Source: Sinanaerobacter sp. ZZT-01
GTDB taxonomy: Bacteria; Bacillota; Clostridia; Peptostreptococcales; Anaerovoracaceae
Reading direction: 5' to 3'
Assembly (NCBI RefSeq): GCF_035621135.1
Contig: NZ_CP141728.1
Span: 620,001-684,000, forward strand
DNA: 64,000 nucleotides
Shown: positions 7,808 through 15,863 of the stretch, piece after piece
How the letters are laid out: each line of letters begins with the position of its first letter
Numbering within the stretch: position 1 is the stretch's first letter
Program-made: the position numbers and the translations under genes
Notes under the pieces: model-generated
Database searches by the model: none
The model's input: the letters and a program-made list of their open reading frames with translations, nothing else
What the model was told of the DNA's origin: nothing

Positions 7808-9259
7808 TTATTCATGCTCATAAAGAAAAAGGGCTTCATCATAGCATGCATATCTCGCTTTTCCCTGGTTTTTAGCGAAATACAACGCTTTGTCTGCTTT
7901 ATCATATAAATCCATGAAGCTGGTGCCCTGTTCAAAAGCCATGGCAACTCCAACTGTACTAAAGATTTCCAGTACACCTCCCTGGTTTTCTCCTAAATCA
8001 ATCTGTAAATTGCAAAGACTTTTTACTTTACTTTCAATCCGTTTAAAATCACCTATATCTTTCAAAAAAGCAACAAATTCATCTCCACCAAGTCGACCTA
8101 ATATATCTGTTTTGCGAAATACTTTTTTCATCTTAATTGCGATCTCGCTTAAAGCAGTATCTCCGGCAATATGACCATATTGATCATTCGTTCCCTTAAA
8201 ATCATCTAAATCAATAATCAGAAAAGCGTGAATCATATTCTTCTTTTTTGTTGATGTCAAAATTTCTCCAATTAATCTCTCTGCTTCTGCTCGATTATAA
8301 AGTCCGGTTAGTGAATCTTTACGTGCCTTTTCTTTCAAGTGCAGGGTTTCTTTTCTCTCATTATCAATATCTTTTACATAAGCAAACCCTTTTATTTCAT
8401 TATTTTTAAAATCACGATATAAGTGCATCGTGCAATTTACCCAAGAAATGGTTCCATCTTCTTTAATTCTACGGTATTCTAACTCTATATTGCTTTGTCC
8501 TTGACTATAGATCTCCAAAAGATTACATAATTGAAATGTCTCGTATACTTTTTGCCGGTCTTCTGCGAAGACATTATGCGCAACTGCATATTCGAGGACA
8601 GCGGAATAGCGGTTCGTCTCTGCCTTTTCTAAATATTTTTTCCAATAAGCATTTCCATTGATAATTTGATCCTTTTTTAAATAAAACTCATAGCTCAATA
8701 TAGATTTCTCACATATCGCTTTACGGTATTGCTCTTCTTGAATAAATCGAATTTCAGCTTCCTTTTGTTCCGTTACATTTGAGAGTATTCCTATCGTGCG
8801 AATGGGTTTTCCCATATCATCAAATACATTTGTTAAAATAATTTTATCCCAACGATGCGTATGGTCACATAAATTGGACTTCACAACACAAGAGGCTTTG
8901 GGTGCACCCGCCGCAATGTCATAAAAGATTTGGCAAAATTCCTTCGCATAATCTGGTGAAATAATTCCTTTTTCAATCAGACTCTCCGGTACGTTTTCAA
9001 TTTTCGTATTAACACCATACCGCAGGATACTCGGATCACAATGGTACATCCGCTTTTTTTTGACATCGTAGTCAAACACAATATTATCTGTATGGCTTGA
9101 AACAATTCGAAATCGCTCTTCACTTATTTTCAATGCTTTACAAAAATGCTTTACGTTCTTTTGTGATTTGTATAATTGAAATAGCATCATAAAAATAGTG
9201 CCAATACAGACACACGTATGTTGTTTCTTTGTTATGTCCGGATGGTAATTAAATTTCAT
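7808..9259 (-). CDS. Diguanylate cyclase with two PAS-like sensor domains
   Basis: 483 residues. There is an N-terminal hydrophobic stretch (about 14-30), a PAS-like domain (about 45-165, ending TIGILSNVTEQKEAE), a second PAS-like region with a PAC-type end (about 180-300, ending GFAYVKDIDNER), then GGDEF (about 310-475). The domain has DSLTGLYNR, DLDDFKGTND and intact GGDEF at 391-395. An RxxD inhibitory site (R382-D385) lies five residues before GGDEF, so product inhibition is expected. It would make c-di-GMP from two GTP in response to an unknown signal. GGAGG lies 8 nt before the ATG. No EAL domain is present. Confidence 0.92.
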   Translation of the reverse strand: MKFNYHPDITKKQHTCVCIGTIFMMLFQLYKSQKNVKHFCKALKISEERFRIVSSHTDNIVFDYDVKKKRMYHCDPSILRYGVNTKIENVPESLIEKGIISPDYAKEFCQIFYDIAAGAPKASCVVKSNLCDHTHRWDKIILTNVFDDMGKPIRTIGILSNVTEQKEAEIRFIQEEQYRKAICEKSILSYEFYLKKDQIINGNAYWKKYLEKAETNRYSAVLEYAVAHNVFAEDRQKVYETFQLCNLLEIYSQGQSNIELEYRRIKEDGTISWVNCTMHLYRDFKNNEIKGFAYVKDIDNERKETLHLKEKARKDSLTGLYNRAEAERLIGEILTSTKKKNMIHAFLIIDLDDFKGTNDQYGHIAGDTALSEIAIKMKKVFRKTDILGRLGGDEFVAFLKDIGDFKRIESKVKSLCNLQIDLGENQGGVLEIFSTVGVAMAFEQGTSFMDLYDKADKALYFAKNQGKARYACYDEALFLYEHE

Positions 9260-9335
9260 CTTCTACCTCCATCGTTTTTAACTTTACCCATTTAGGTTAA
9301 CCAGATTGAAAATTCTTATTTTAAAAAAACATCAT

Positions 9336-9992
9336 TTAATCTGATACACAAAAAACAGGTTCTTTCTCCCCATTAATATAAAAATGGTTTTGCAAACTAG
9401 AAAATTCTACTTGCTCCAAATGGTAATCCCGTCCAATACCACTAATAAATGCTTGTGTTATATCTTCAGCCGTCAGTCCAACTTTTTTTAGATATTCTTC
9501 CATACTTAATATTTCTTTTTCTATTTCATCATAATAATAATTTCGAACAGAAAGCTCTTTTCCTTGATCTTCTTCTGAATGAATTTCAGTAATGACACTA
9601 ATCGCACACATCTGCTCTAATCGAATTACTTTATAGGAAATATTGATTTGAGGATATTTCCATCCTCCCAAAATTTCATTGGCGTTTTCCGCATTCAATC
9701 TATAATAATCCATGAATTCACTATGGATTGTTTCATTTAGCGTTTTTGCCGCTTCCCCTGCTGCATCCACCTTGGGAATCACGATGTCAATTCGATAAAT
9801 GCCATTTAGATCTTCATGCCGCTCGTATTCTACAATTACATTAGATGCTTCCACATTATCGGGCGAAATCGATAACGTTTTACATTGACAAGATGAAAGT
9901 AGTATTCCCGCAAAAATAATACCCATACAAAGTATGGCAGAACCAAGTCGCTTCATGCAGTTTTGAATAACCTTTTTTTTTAAATATTTCAT
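9336..9992 (-). CDS. Putative lipoprotein, paralogue of the 10553-11104 product
   Basis: 218 residues from an ATG with GAGGGGG 10 nt upstream. A basic N-terminus, hydrophobic core and lipobox LLSSC indicate a lipoprotein signal peptide. The mature part shares the pattern Y(R/K)ID-x2-(I/L)P(K/Q)V ... GWK-x-P-x-I-x-(I/V)SY(K/E)V-x-R ... (R)(N/H)YYY with the product two genes away, so the two look like diverged duplicates. No known family was recognised. The protein would sit on the outer face of the membrane. Confidence 0.6.
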   Translation of the reverse strand: MKYLKKKVIQNCMKRLGSAILCMGIIFAGILLSSCQCKTLSISPDNVEASNVIVEYERHEDLNGIYRIDIVIPKVDAAGEAAKTLNETIHSEFMDYYRLNAENANEILGGWKYPQINISYKVIRLEQMCAISVITEIHSEEDQGKELSVRNYYYDEIEKEILSMEEYLKKVGLTAEDITQAFISGIGRDYHLEQVEFSSLQNHFYINGEKEPVFCVSD

Positions 9993-10082
9993 CTTATACA
10001 ATCCCCCTCTCCATTTTACGATATCTTTTTAGATTTTAGAACCTAAGTTTCTTCGACCAATTCTCGTATATGTTGCTTTTTC

Positions 10083-10111
10083 TTGACATGAAAAAAAGAA
10101 TAGCGTATTGT
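10083..10111 (+). promoter_or_regulatory. Promoter of YbjQ-family gene
   Basis: TTGACA, 17-bp spacer, TATTGT. Confidence 0.65.
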
Positions 10112-10159
10112 AAATTTAGAAATTATTTTCACTCAAGCTTAATTTAAAGGGGGATCAAT

Positions 10160-10480
10160 ATGATTATAACAACAACACCCAGCATTGACGGGAAACGAAT
10201 TACGCAATATAAAGGGATTGTGTTTGGAGAAATTGTTTCCGGTGTCAATTTGTTAAAAGATATTGCTGCGGGCTTATCCAATATTTTTGGAGGGCGTTCC
10301 AATAGTTATGAGGATGAACTGATTCGTGCAAGACTAAATGCGCTGAAAGAAATGGAGCAAAGAGCCCTTGAAATAGGCGCAAATGCGGTTGTCGGTGTCG
10401 ATATTGATTATGAGGTACTCGGATCCGATAATGGAATGCTTATGGTTACAGCTTCCGGAACGGCCGTAATTTGTGAATAG
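10160..10480 (+). CDS. YbjQ family (UPF0145) protein
   Basis: 106 residues with the family pattern: [11 protein letters not shown], then [41 protein letters not shown] and a C-terminal beta segment ending TASGTAVI. YbjQ proteins are small, soluble, probably pentameric proteins sometimes labelled heavy-metal-binding; the real function is unclear. AAAGGGGGATC precedes the ATG. It is transcribed divergently from the upstream lipoprotein gene and convergently with that gene's paralogue. Confidence 0.9.
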   Translation: MIITTTPSIDGKRITQYKGIVFGEIVSGVNLLKDIAAGLSNIFGGRSNSYEDELIRARLNALKEMEQRALEIGANAVVGVDIDYEVLGSDNGMLMVTASGTAVICE

Positions 10481-10491
10481 TCCTGTTTAAA

Positions 10492-10556
10492 GCTCCTCTC
10501 GATCTTTAAATTGTAGTCGTTAGACCACCGTTTTATTGTATCGCGAGGAGTTTTAT
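10492..10556. terminator. Bidirectional terminator between YbjQ and membrane-protein genes
   Basis: GCTCCTC-x-CGAT pairs with ATCG-x-GAGGAG across a loop of about 36 nt, followed by TTTTATTTTT on the plus strand. Confidence 0.5.
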
Positions 10557-11104
10557 TTTTTATATTCAATTTTTGATTCCAATACCTTCTGCTTCTTTTC
10601 ATTGTAGTAGTAATGTCTGACAATTGTAAGAGGCTCATAAGCATAGATTGATGAAACATTTGTTGCAATTATTATTTCATGAATCTTATTTTTTCTTTTC
10701 ACTTCATAAGAAACTTCGATTACGGGGCTCTTCCATCCACTAAATGCCTCTGCCACGTTAGCCTGATTCCGATCGTATATATAGTAAAAATCAGCAGCAA
10801 TTTCCGCACCTACATTCGTTGCATCTTTTAAATCAGAGACCACTTGAGGCAGCAGCGCATCAATCTTATAGGCACCTGCAACTTCTTCATGCACTTCTAG
10901 CCCGTCTATTACATCAAATGTTCCAACCCCTTCATGTACTTCATGAAATTTCTGCTCATTTCGTGATTCAACGATGTACAGTAATGCTCCGATAATAAAA
11001 CCCAGCAAAACAAGATACGCGAGTAGTCTTGCCTGATTTCTGTTGGAATACAGCCTTGGTCTATGTTTTCTCGATGCATAGCTTCTTTTTATCCTAATGT
11101 TCAT
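10553..11104 (-). CDS. Putative membrane-anchored protein, paralogue of the 9336-9992 product
   Basis: 183 residues. The start was chosen because GGGAGGG lies 7 nt before this ATG. The N-terminus is very basic, followed by one transmembrane helix (about 27-47) and an extracytoplasmic domain. That domain shares the GWK-x-P ... SYEV-x-R ... HYYY pattern with the lipoprotein at 9336-9992, though this copy is anchored by a signal-anchor helix instead of a lipobox and ends earlier. No known family was recognised. Confidence 0.6.
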   Translation of the reverse strand: MNIRIKRSYASRKHRPRLYSNRNQARLLAYLVLLGFIIGALLYIVESRNEQKFHEVHEGVGTFDVIDGLEVHEEVAGAYKIDALLPQVVSDLKDATNVGAEIAADFYYIYDRNQANVAEAFSGWKSPVIEVSYEVKRKNKIHEIIIATNVSSIYAYEPLTIVRHYYYNEKKQKVLESKIEYKK

Positions 11105-11171
11105 AAATACGCCCTCCCATACAATGTATGCAAAGGCTGTCCGATAAATTTTGAAATTACAAAAATAGTTG

Positions 11172-11200
11172 TTGCAATTTTTGGCGAAATACGTTATATT
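11172..11200 (+). promoter_or_regulatory. Promoter of tRNA-Ser gene
   Basis: TTGCAA, 17-bp spacer, TATATT, 42 nt before the mature tRNA. Confidence 0.55.
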
Positions 11201-11242
11201 ATTAAAGGTACGCTGCTTAGTACAAATCAAAAAGCAACTTTT

Positions 11243-11330
11243 GGAGGATTGACCGAGTGGCTAAGGAGCTCGCCTGGAAAGCGAGTAAGGTGTAACAGCC
11301 CCGTGGGTTCGAGTCCCATGTCCTCCGCCA
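11243..11330 (+). tRNA. tRNA-Ser(GGA)
   Basis: Acceptor arm GGAGGAT pairs with GTCCTCC with one wobble. The anticodon stem CTCGC/GCGAG encloses loop CTGGAAA, anticodon GGA at 11276-11278. A long class II variable arm and T-arm GTGGG-TTCGAGT-CCCAT follow, and CCA is encoded at 11328-11330. It reads serine UCC/UCU codons. Confidence 0.95.
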
Positions 11331-11361
11331 AAAAACCGTTGAAATTTCAACGGTTTTTTTA
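11331..11361 (+). terminator. Terminator of tRNA-Ser
   Basis: Perfect palindrome AACCGTTGAAATTTCAACGG directly after the CCA end, followed by T7. Confidence 0.9.
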
Positions 11362-11427
11362 TTTTTCTATGATGTTGGTGGAAAAATGGTGGAAAAACTA
11401 AAAAACCGATTTCACTTTCCTCAGCTT

Positions 11428-12357
11428 CTATTTAATAATTGTAACTGTCTTTGTTTTTTCATCCCATATAACTTCTGCTCCGAAAGCCTCTGCGATTGCA
11501 CGGATCGGTACAACCGTTCTGTTTGTTTTCTTGATTTGCATTGGTTCTTGATCTATTTCTATTTTGCAATTGTCAACAGTCATTACTTTCTTCCCTAACT
11601 GCATTTTAATTACTGTTTGTGCATCTCCCATAATAGGCAACCCCCATCCGGTATAAACATCTTTTTCCTCAGTCCTCATGTCTTTACTGTGATTTTTAAA
11701 ATAACTATATATTTGATTTTGTGTTAATTGTCGGCCATACTTACATCTTAACAAACAACCCATTGCATTTAAAAACGGTGCTGAAAAACTTGTGCCGGAT
11801 TCCCACCCGCGAAACATAACGAAGTCAATCCCTTCACCGATTGCTTTCATCCCGTATACCGGTCTATTGTTTATAAGATTTGCAGAACCTACAATAATTG
11901 CTGCTCCGAGATAAACGTTTTCAATGTATCCCTCATTTATATTTCCTGCCGCTCCGGTAAGCAATAGATTATATTCTTTAATTTTTTCTGCCATAAAGAT
12001 GGATTCTGGCATATTGTAGATTCCTTTATTTCCACCTTTTGAATTATTGATAGAAGATATATCATATTTCTCAATGAACTCATCAAAAGCTAATATTTCA
12101 CCTGTTTGAGTGCAAGAGATTCTTGCTGATTTTATAATACCATCTTTGATTGTGTATCCAATATTACCCGTCAAAACTCTTGCTTTCGGCAAAATTATCT
12201 GCATGATATCCGCTACTTTTTCCGCATGATGCTGCGTTTTTGTGTCATCACAAAATACTGTAATGCCTTCCCCTGTATACCCTTTATTGTGCCACGCAGG
12301 AATATTAACGTATTCTCTTTGCTTGATGCAAGCACCATCAATTTCAAATAAACTCAT
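11428..12357 (-). CDS. Compact S8 (subtilisin-like) serine peptidase with C-terminal stalk domain
   Basis: 309 residues; the ATG has AGAGGA 5 nt upstream. The subtilase triad is recognisable: Asp37 or 38 in ITVFCDD, His44 in HAEKVADIM (equivalent to HGTHVAG), oxyanion Asn139 in AAGN, and Ser190 in GTSFSAP. The Asp-His distance is unusually short, giving a minimal catalytic domain. Residues about 265-309 (VPIRAIAEAFGAEVIWD) match the copper-amine-oxidase-N-like stalk repeat seen in clostridial exported proteins. No signal peptide is evident. Such compact subtilases occur on clostridial prophages, and the position beside tRNA-Ser may fit, but no integrase or att duplication is seen. Confidence 0.75.
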   Translation of the reverse strand: MSLFEIDGACIKQREYVNIPAWHNKGYTGEGITVFCDDTKTQHHAEKVADIMQIILPKARVLTGNIGYTIKDGIIKSARISCTQTGEILAFDEFIEKYDISSINNSKGGNKGIYNMPESIFMAEKIKEYNLLLTGAAGNINEGYIENVYLGAAIIVGSANLINNRPVYGMKAIGEGIDFVMFRGWESGTSFSAPFLNAMGCLLRCKYGRQLTQNQIYSYFKNHSKDMRTEEKDVYTGWGLPIMGDAQTVIKMQLGKKVMTVDNCKIEIDQEPMQIKKTNRTVVPIRAIAEAFGAEVIWDEKTKTVTIIK

Positions 12358-12419
12358 ATAGCTATCCTCTTTCTTGCAACTAAAAACACGCAATCGAGCG
12401 TGCTGTTTAAGATGGTTAT

Positions 12420-12638
12420 TTAATTACCATATACTTCTGTATAAGCTCTAGCCTTGCATTCTATTACATAGTTATTATATGTGCTAAATGCGACTTTGTA
12501 CTCTTCGTTCGCTATGTCCGACAAATGCTCACGCATAATTTTGTTTTCTTCGTCATAATTGTGCTTCCATCTCCGGAATCGAAACGTGTATAAATAACCA
12601 TAAAGTCTTTGGTTGTAATCAGGATTGCACCACTCGTC
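12420..12638 (-). pseudogene. Decayed coding remnant of unknown origin
   Basis: A 73-codon stretch open on the minus strand with protein-like composition (starting DEWCNPDYNQRLYGYLY) but no start codon and a stop directly upstream. A second frame is also open over part of it, which suggests frameshift decay. Together with the neighbouring subtilase it may be the residue of a mobile element. No homologue was recognised. Confidence 0.3.
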
Positions 12639-12708
12639 TTATGCAAGTGCAAGGCTGTTATCTAAAATAATTAATTAAATTTATAAATATATTTTCGCCT
12701 TTATCGTA

Positions 12709-12736
12709 ACAAATCTTAACCCTTTTTAATACAATA
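12709..12736 (+). promoter_or_regulatory. Sigma-K-like promoter of Cys-rich repeat gene
   Basis: ACA (12709-12711), 16 nt, AATACAATA (12728-12736). This is close to the mother-cell sigma-K consensus AC-N17-CATAnnnTA with one change (C to A). It ends 26 nt before the ATG. Confidence 0.45.
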
Positions 12737-12762
12737 GCAGTGACCAGAGGAGGTCTAATTAT

Positions 12763-13068
12763 ATGTGTTGTAATTCTAATAACAATGTAGCCAGAGCCAC
12801 AACAAGCAGCTGCGGTTGCTCTAACAGTGTAGCTGGTACTTCGACAAATAGGTGCAGTTCTAACAGTGTAGCCGGTACTTCAACAAATAGGTGCGGTTGC
12901 TCTAACAGTGTAGCTGGTACTTCGACAAATAGGTGCGGTTGCTCTAACAGTGTAGCTGGTACTTCGACAAATAGGTGCAGTTCTAACAGTGTAGCCGGTA
13001 CTTCAACAAGATGTTGCTGTTGTTGCCATCGTTGCTGCTGGTGCTGCTGCCGCCGCTGTTCAAGTTAG
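12763..13068 (+). CDS. Cysteine-rich tandem-repeat protein
   Basis: 101 residues, preceded by GAGGAGG 9 nt before the ATG. The N-terminus MCCNSNNNVARATTSS is followed by five tandem copies of a 12-14 residue unit of the form C(G)C/S-SNSVAGTSTNR, then the tail RCCCCCHRCCWCCCRRCSS. There is no signal peptide. The tail closely matches the peptide at 24440-24538 (both have WCCCRRC), so they are paralogues and this one has gained repeats. The sigma-K-like promoter suggests a mother-cell, spore-surface role, possibly disulfide or metal cross-linking, but this is inference. No named family was recognised. Confidence 0.75.
   Translation: MCCNSNNNVARATTSSCGCSNSVAGTSTNRCSSNSVAGTSTNRCGCSNSVAGTSTNRCGCSNSVAGTSTNRCSSNSVAGTSTRCCCCCHRCCWCCCRRCSS
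12811..13011 (+). repeat. Five in-frame coding tandem repeats (42/39/42/42/36 bp)
   Basis: Units start at 12811, 12853, 12892, 12934 and 12976. Two subtypes alternate as A-B-A-A-B. Type A starts TGCGGTTGC and uses GCT and TCG codons. Type B starts TGCAGT and uses GCC and TCA. The linked silent differences point to duplication of whole A-B blocks. Confidence 0.9.
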
Positions 13069-13076
13069 AGATTTTG

Positions 13077-13103
13077 CGTCTGCCTAAATGGCAGACGCTT
13101 TTA
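13077..13103 (+). terminator. Terminator of Cys-rich repeat gene
   Basis: GCGTCTGCC-TAAAT-GGCAGACGC, a perfect 9-bp stem, then TTTT. Confidence 0.85.
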
Positions 13104-13203
13104 TTATAGACTTTAATCCTGTTAAGCTCGCAAGACGTGTGAAACAATAAGTCACTCGCCATGTAAAGTTGTAAAACAATTACTTCCTTATAAAAAAGAT
13201 ATA

Positions 13204-13238
13204 AAAAATAGACGCCTTTTTCGACGCCTATTTTTTTT
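13204..13238 (-). terminator. Terminator of small ferritin-like gene
   Basis: On the minus-strand transcript TAGGCGTC pairs with GGCGTCTA, including two G-U pairs, flanked by A-run and T-run. On the plus strand the same bases mispair, so it works in one direction. The 13104-13203 stretch holds nothing else recognised. Confidence 0.7.
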
Positions 13239-13244
13239 ACAATC

Positions 13245-13430
13245 TCATTGATTTATTTCAATATACTCTTGAAGTTTTCTAGCATGTTCTGCCTCTGTCA
13301 AAGCATATTGACGAAAAAAATCTCCCATTTCATTATCCTGCATTTCATCTGAAAAATGCATAAAATCACGTACCCGCTCTTGGGTATCCAACAACGTTTT
13401 CTTTAAACGATCCTGTGTGCTGATTTCCAT
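13245..13430 (-). CDS. Small helical protein, ferritin-like fragment
   Basis: 61 residues, with GGAGG 7 nt before the ATG. The sequence is almost entirely amphipathic helix and contains RQYALTEAEHARKLQEY, whose E-x-x-H is the pattern of ferritin-like/rubrerythrin helices. It is too short for a complete four-helix bundle, so it may act as an oligomer or be unrelated to diiron binding. It has its own ribosome site and terminator, which supports a real gene. Function unknown. Confidence 0.65.
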   Translation of the reverse strand: MEISTQDRLKKTLLDTQERVRDFMHFSDEMQDNEMGDFFRQYALTEAEHARKLQEYIEINQ

Positions 13431-13523
13431 TCGCTTACCTCCGATATAAAACTTTTATATTTGTAAGCATACCCAGTTTTAATTTTTTCTATTCGATTAT
13501 CCCGTTGATTGGAATAAGATTTA

Positions 13524-13937
13524 CTATTTTTTATTCGGTTTTCTCTTGATTCGTAATAACTTTTCCATATCAGGTAATAGTGATGTATCCATTAATTCAA
13601 ACATCATCCATTTTCCATCATGGTAAGTGGTAGATTCATCGTAAACTCTCTGTACTTCTATTGAGTAATCGCCTCTATTTTCTTCGAATTTAGCTCTTTC
13701 ATTCTTTCCGAAAATAATCATAAACCCAATCACATTTTCTTTTGCATATAAGGCGCACAAGGATTTACCTCCTCTACGGTACTTATATTCATACATCCAT
13801 TTTTTCCCGCCTCGATTCCAAAGACGCTCCATTTCATACCTAGACTCTATCAACTCTGTCATCTTTAACCAGATATAAAATAGAGATTCTCCAATTAATG
13901 CCGTCATTTCTTCTTCGCTTGGTATTCTTTCAAGCAT
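13524..13937 (-). CDS. DUF3788 family protein
   Basis: 137 residues. The start is the second of two adjacent ATGs, 7 nt after GGAGG; the reading frame stays open upstream but without a ribosome site. The core GGKKWMYEYKYRRGGKSLCALYAKENVIGFMIIFGKNE and the end DGKWMMFEL fit DUF3788, a small soluble family of unknown function, in some relatives an AraC-associated or stand-alone domain. The 13938-14205 stretch upstream is AT-rich; a TATAAT at 14169-14174 may serve the next gene. Confidence 0.75.
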   Translation of the reverse strand: MLERIPSEEEMTALIGESLFYIWLKMTELIESRYEMERLWNRGGKKWMYEYKYRRGGKSLCALYAKENVIGFMIIFGKNERAKFEENRGDYSIEVQRVYDESTTYHDGKWMMFELMDTSLLPDMEKLLRIKRKPNKK

Positions 13938-14205
13938 CATACTTCCTCCATATACTCCATACGCAGCTTTTATTTTTATTGTAGCACCAAAACAAGACAA
14001 CGTCCCGTCATATTTACTCTCCTCTAAAATTAAGCACACGACTCTTTTCATGTAATATATATTTTCCAATTAAACAAAATAAGTAAAAAAAAACACATAC
14101 ACTTTAAAAAATTAAATTTCTTTATGACATGCTCACATTTTTATCACAAAAACCGACAAATTATATGATATAATATATTCTACTATTTTTTAAGGGAGAT
14201 TTTAC

Positions 14206-15096
14206 ATGCAGGGCTATGTTATAGCAGAAAAATCCGAACTCAAAATGTATGAGTATGATATCTACAGTGCTTATTACTGTGGAATCTGTAAATCAATTGG
14301 GCGCCGCTATGGTCAAATCCCGAGGCTTGCTCTGAATTATGATGCTGTTTTTCTAGCTATGCTCTTATCTGCCATTGTTGAAGAAAGACCAATAATCCAG
14401 AAAGAACACTGCCTTGTTCACCCTATTAAAAAAAAGAATATTATGCGTAACAGCGATGCAATTGACTATGCAGCTGATACGATGCTGCTTTTGGCATATT
14501 ATAAACTGAAAGACGATTATTCTGATGAAAAAAACCTTTTAGCTGCTTTTGGACAAGCAATTGCAAAGCCTTTGCTTCATAAACTTTTTCATTCAGAAGC
14601 AGAACGCTGTCAAAAAATCGAAGCACATTTATCACAACTTGCTGATCTGGAAAAGCAAAACTGCGCCAGTCTCGATCAAGTCGCAGAACCGTTTGCAAAA
14701 ATAACAGAAATTCTTTTTTCTGAGAATCACCTGATTGTAAAAGAATCCGATCGTTTGATTCTAAAGCAAATCGGGTATCATCTTGGAAAATGGATTTATC
14801 TGATTGATGCCTTTGATGATTTAGAAAAAGATGAAACAAAAAATGTTTATAATCCCCTTTTTAGTCGTTTCTCCTATAAAAAAGGAGCGGAAAGTCTTCC
14901 TGCATTTAAAATACGTATTGAAAAGCAAGTGGAATTTAATTTACTTCAATATTTATCAGAAATTAGTAAAGCTCTGGCGCTTTTAGAATTAAAACAAAAT
15001 AAAGGAATTTTGGAAAATATCATATACCTTGGTTTGCTTCATCAAACGGACAAGGTATTGCAGAAAGGAAACACCAAACATGAAGAATCCCTATGA
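14206..15096 (+). CDS. DUF5685 family protein
   Basis: 296 residues, cytosolic and helical. The N-terminal segment [20 protein letters not shown] followed by [14 protein letters not shown] is diagnostic of DUF5685. An acidic [10 protein letters not shown] motif near residue 205 is also conserved in type and could bind metal. AAGGGAG lies 8 nt before the ATG. Its 3' end overlaps the DnaJ-like gene by 17 bp, so the two are coupled. Function is unknown; the pairing hints at a client/co-chaperone relationship. Confidence 0.85.
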   Translation: MQGYVIAEKSELKMYEYDIYSAYYCGICKSIGRRYGQIPRLALNYDAVFLAMLLSAIVEERPIIQKEHCLVHPIKKKNIMRNSDAIDYAADTMLLLAYYKLKDDYSDEKNLLAAFGQAIAKPLLHKLFHSEAERCQKIEAHLSQLADLEKQNCASLDQVAEPFAKITEILFSENHLIVKESDRLILKQIGYHLGKWIYLIDAFDDLEKDETKNVYNPLFSRFSYKKGAESLPAFKIRIEKQVEFNLLQYLSEISKALALLELKQNKGILENIIYLGLLHQTDKVLQKGNTKHEESL

Positions 15097-15673
15097 GGTA
15101 CTGGGAGTCAGTCAAAATGCCTCTCAAGATGAAATCAAAACTGCTTATAAAGAGCTTGTAAAAAAATACCATCCGGACCGCTACCAAAACAATCCGCTAG
15201 CTGATTTGGCACAAGAGAAGCTTCAGGAAATTAATGAAGCATATGATGCACTGGCAAAAAATGCGAACTCTAACAATTTTAACAATAGCACTTCCTATCA
15301 AAGCGCAGGAGGACAAAGCACCCGCCCGACACAAGAATTTATGGAGGTCCGCCGATATTTAGATCTAGGTAACCTACCGGCTGCAGAACAGATGCTTGCA
15401 CAAATTTCAAATCGAAATGCCGAATGGTTCTTTTTAAGTGGTATTCTTTCTTATCGAAAAGGCTGGTACGATGATGCCTCCGCTAAAATTAAAACGGCTG
15501 TATCTATGGACCCAAATAATTTTGAATATCAACGTGCGCTAAATACAATTGTAAATGCCGGACCAGCCTATCGCAACGCTTCTTACGGAAGAGGCTACAA
15601 CCGAAATGACGACATGCTCTGCAAGCTTTTGCAATGCTACATTTGTACGGATTGTCTCTGTCCTTGTTTCTAA
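15080..15673 (+). CDS. J-domain protein with Cys-rich C-terminal tail
   Basis: 197 residues. The N-terminal J domain begins [20 protein letters not shown] and has HPD in KKYHPDRY, so it should stimulate an Hsp70 (DnaK). After a Ser/Asn-rich linker comes a TPR-like region (about 95-160). The end [19 protein letters not shown] is cysteine-rich and could bind metal or attach to membrane. It lacks the DnaJ zinc-finger and substrate domains, so it is not the main DnaJ. AAAGG lies 10 nt before the ATG, inside the upstream DUF5685 gene. Confidence 0.85.
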   Translation: MKNPYEVLGVSQNASQDEIKTAYKELVKKYHPDRYQNNPLADLAQEKLQEINEAYDALAKNANSNNFNNSTSYQSAGGQSTRPTQEFMEVRRYLDLGNLPAAEQMLAQISNRNAEWFFLSGILSYRKGWYDDASAKIKTAVSMDPNNFEYQRALNTIVNAGPAYRNASYGRGYNRNDDMLCKLLQCYICTDCLCPCF

Positions 15674-15693
15674 TTAAAAATTCAAAAAATCGG

Positions 15694-15726
15694 AAAGCAA
15701 GCGTTTTATTTTCGTTTGCTTTTTTA
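15694..15726 (+). terminator. Terminator of DUF5685-dnaJ-like operon
   Basis: AAAGCAAGCG pairs with CGTTTGCTTT with one G-U pair, then T-rich sequence. Confidence 0.8.
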
Positions 15727-15795
15727 TTGTGTCTAAAAACCATTATTTTTTTACTAAATAGCAAAATACGCTTTAGTAATTTTTTATTTTTTCTC

Positions 15796-15824
15796 TTGCA
15801 TTTTTATTCAACTGGTGATATTAT
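15796..15824 (+). promoter_or_regulatory. Promoter of uracil permease gene
   Basis: TTGCAT, 17-bp spacer, TATTAT. No PyrR-type attenuator is visible in the short leader. Confidence 0.55.
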
Positions 15825-15863
15825 ATTTCAAGTTTGAGTTAATGAGAGAAAAAGGAGAAAAAT

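Noticed and set aside
11243-11361. tRNA-Ser as a prophage attachment site
   Set aside because: No integrase and no repeated copy of the tRNA 3' end were seen nearby, so only a weak suggestion remains.
12811-13011. Tandem repeats resembling a CRISPR array
   Set aside because: Units of 36-42 bp are adjacent with no unique spacers, stay in frame, encode protein and have a ribosome site; there are no cas genes.
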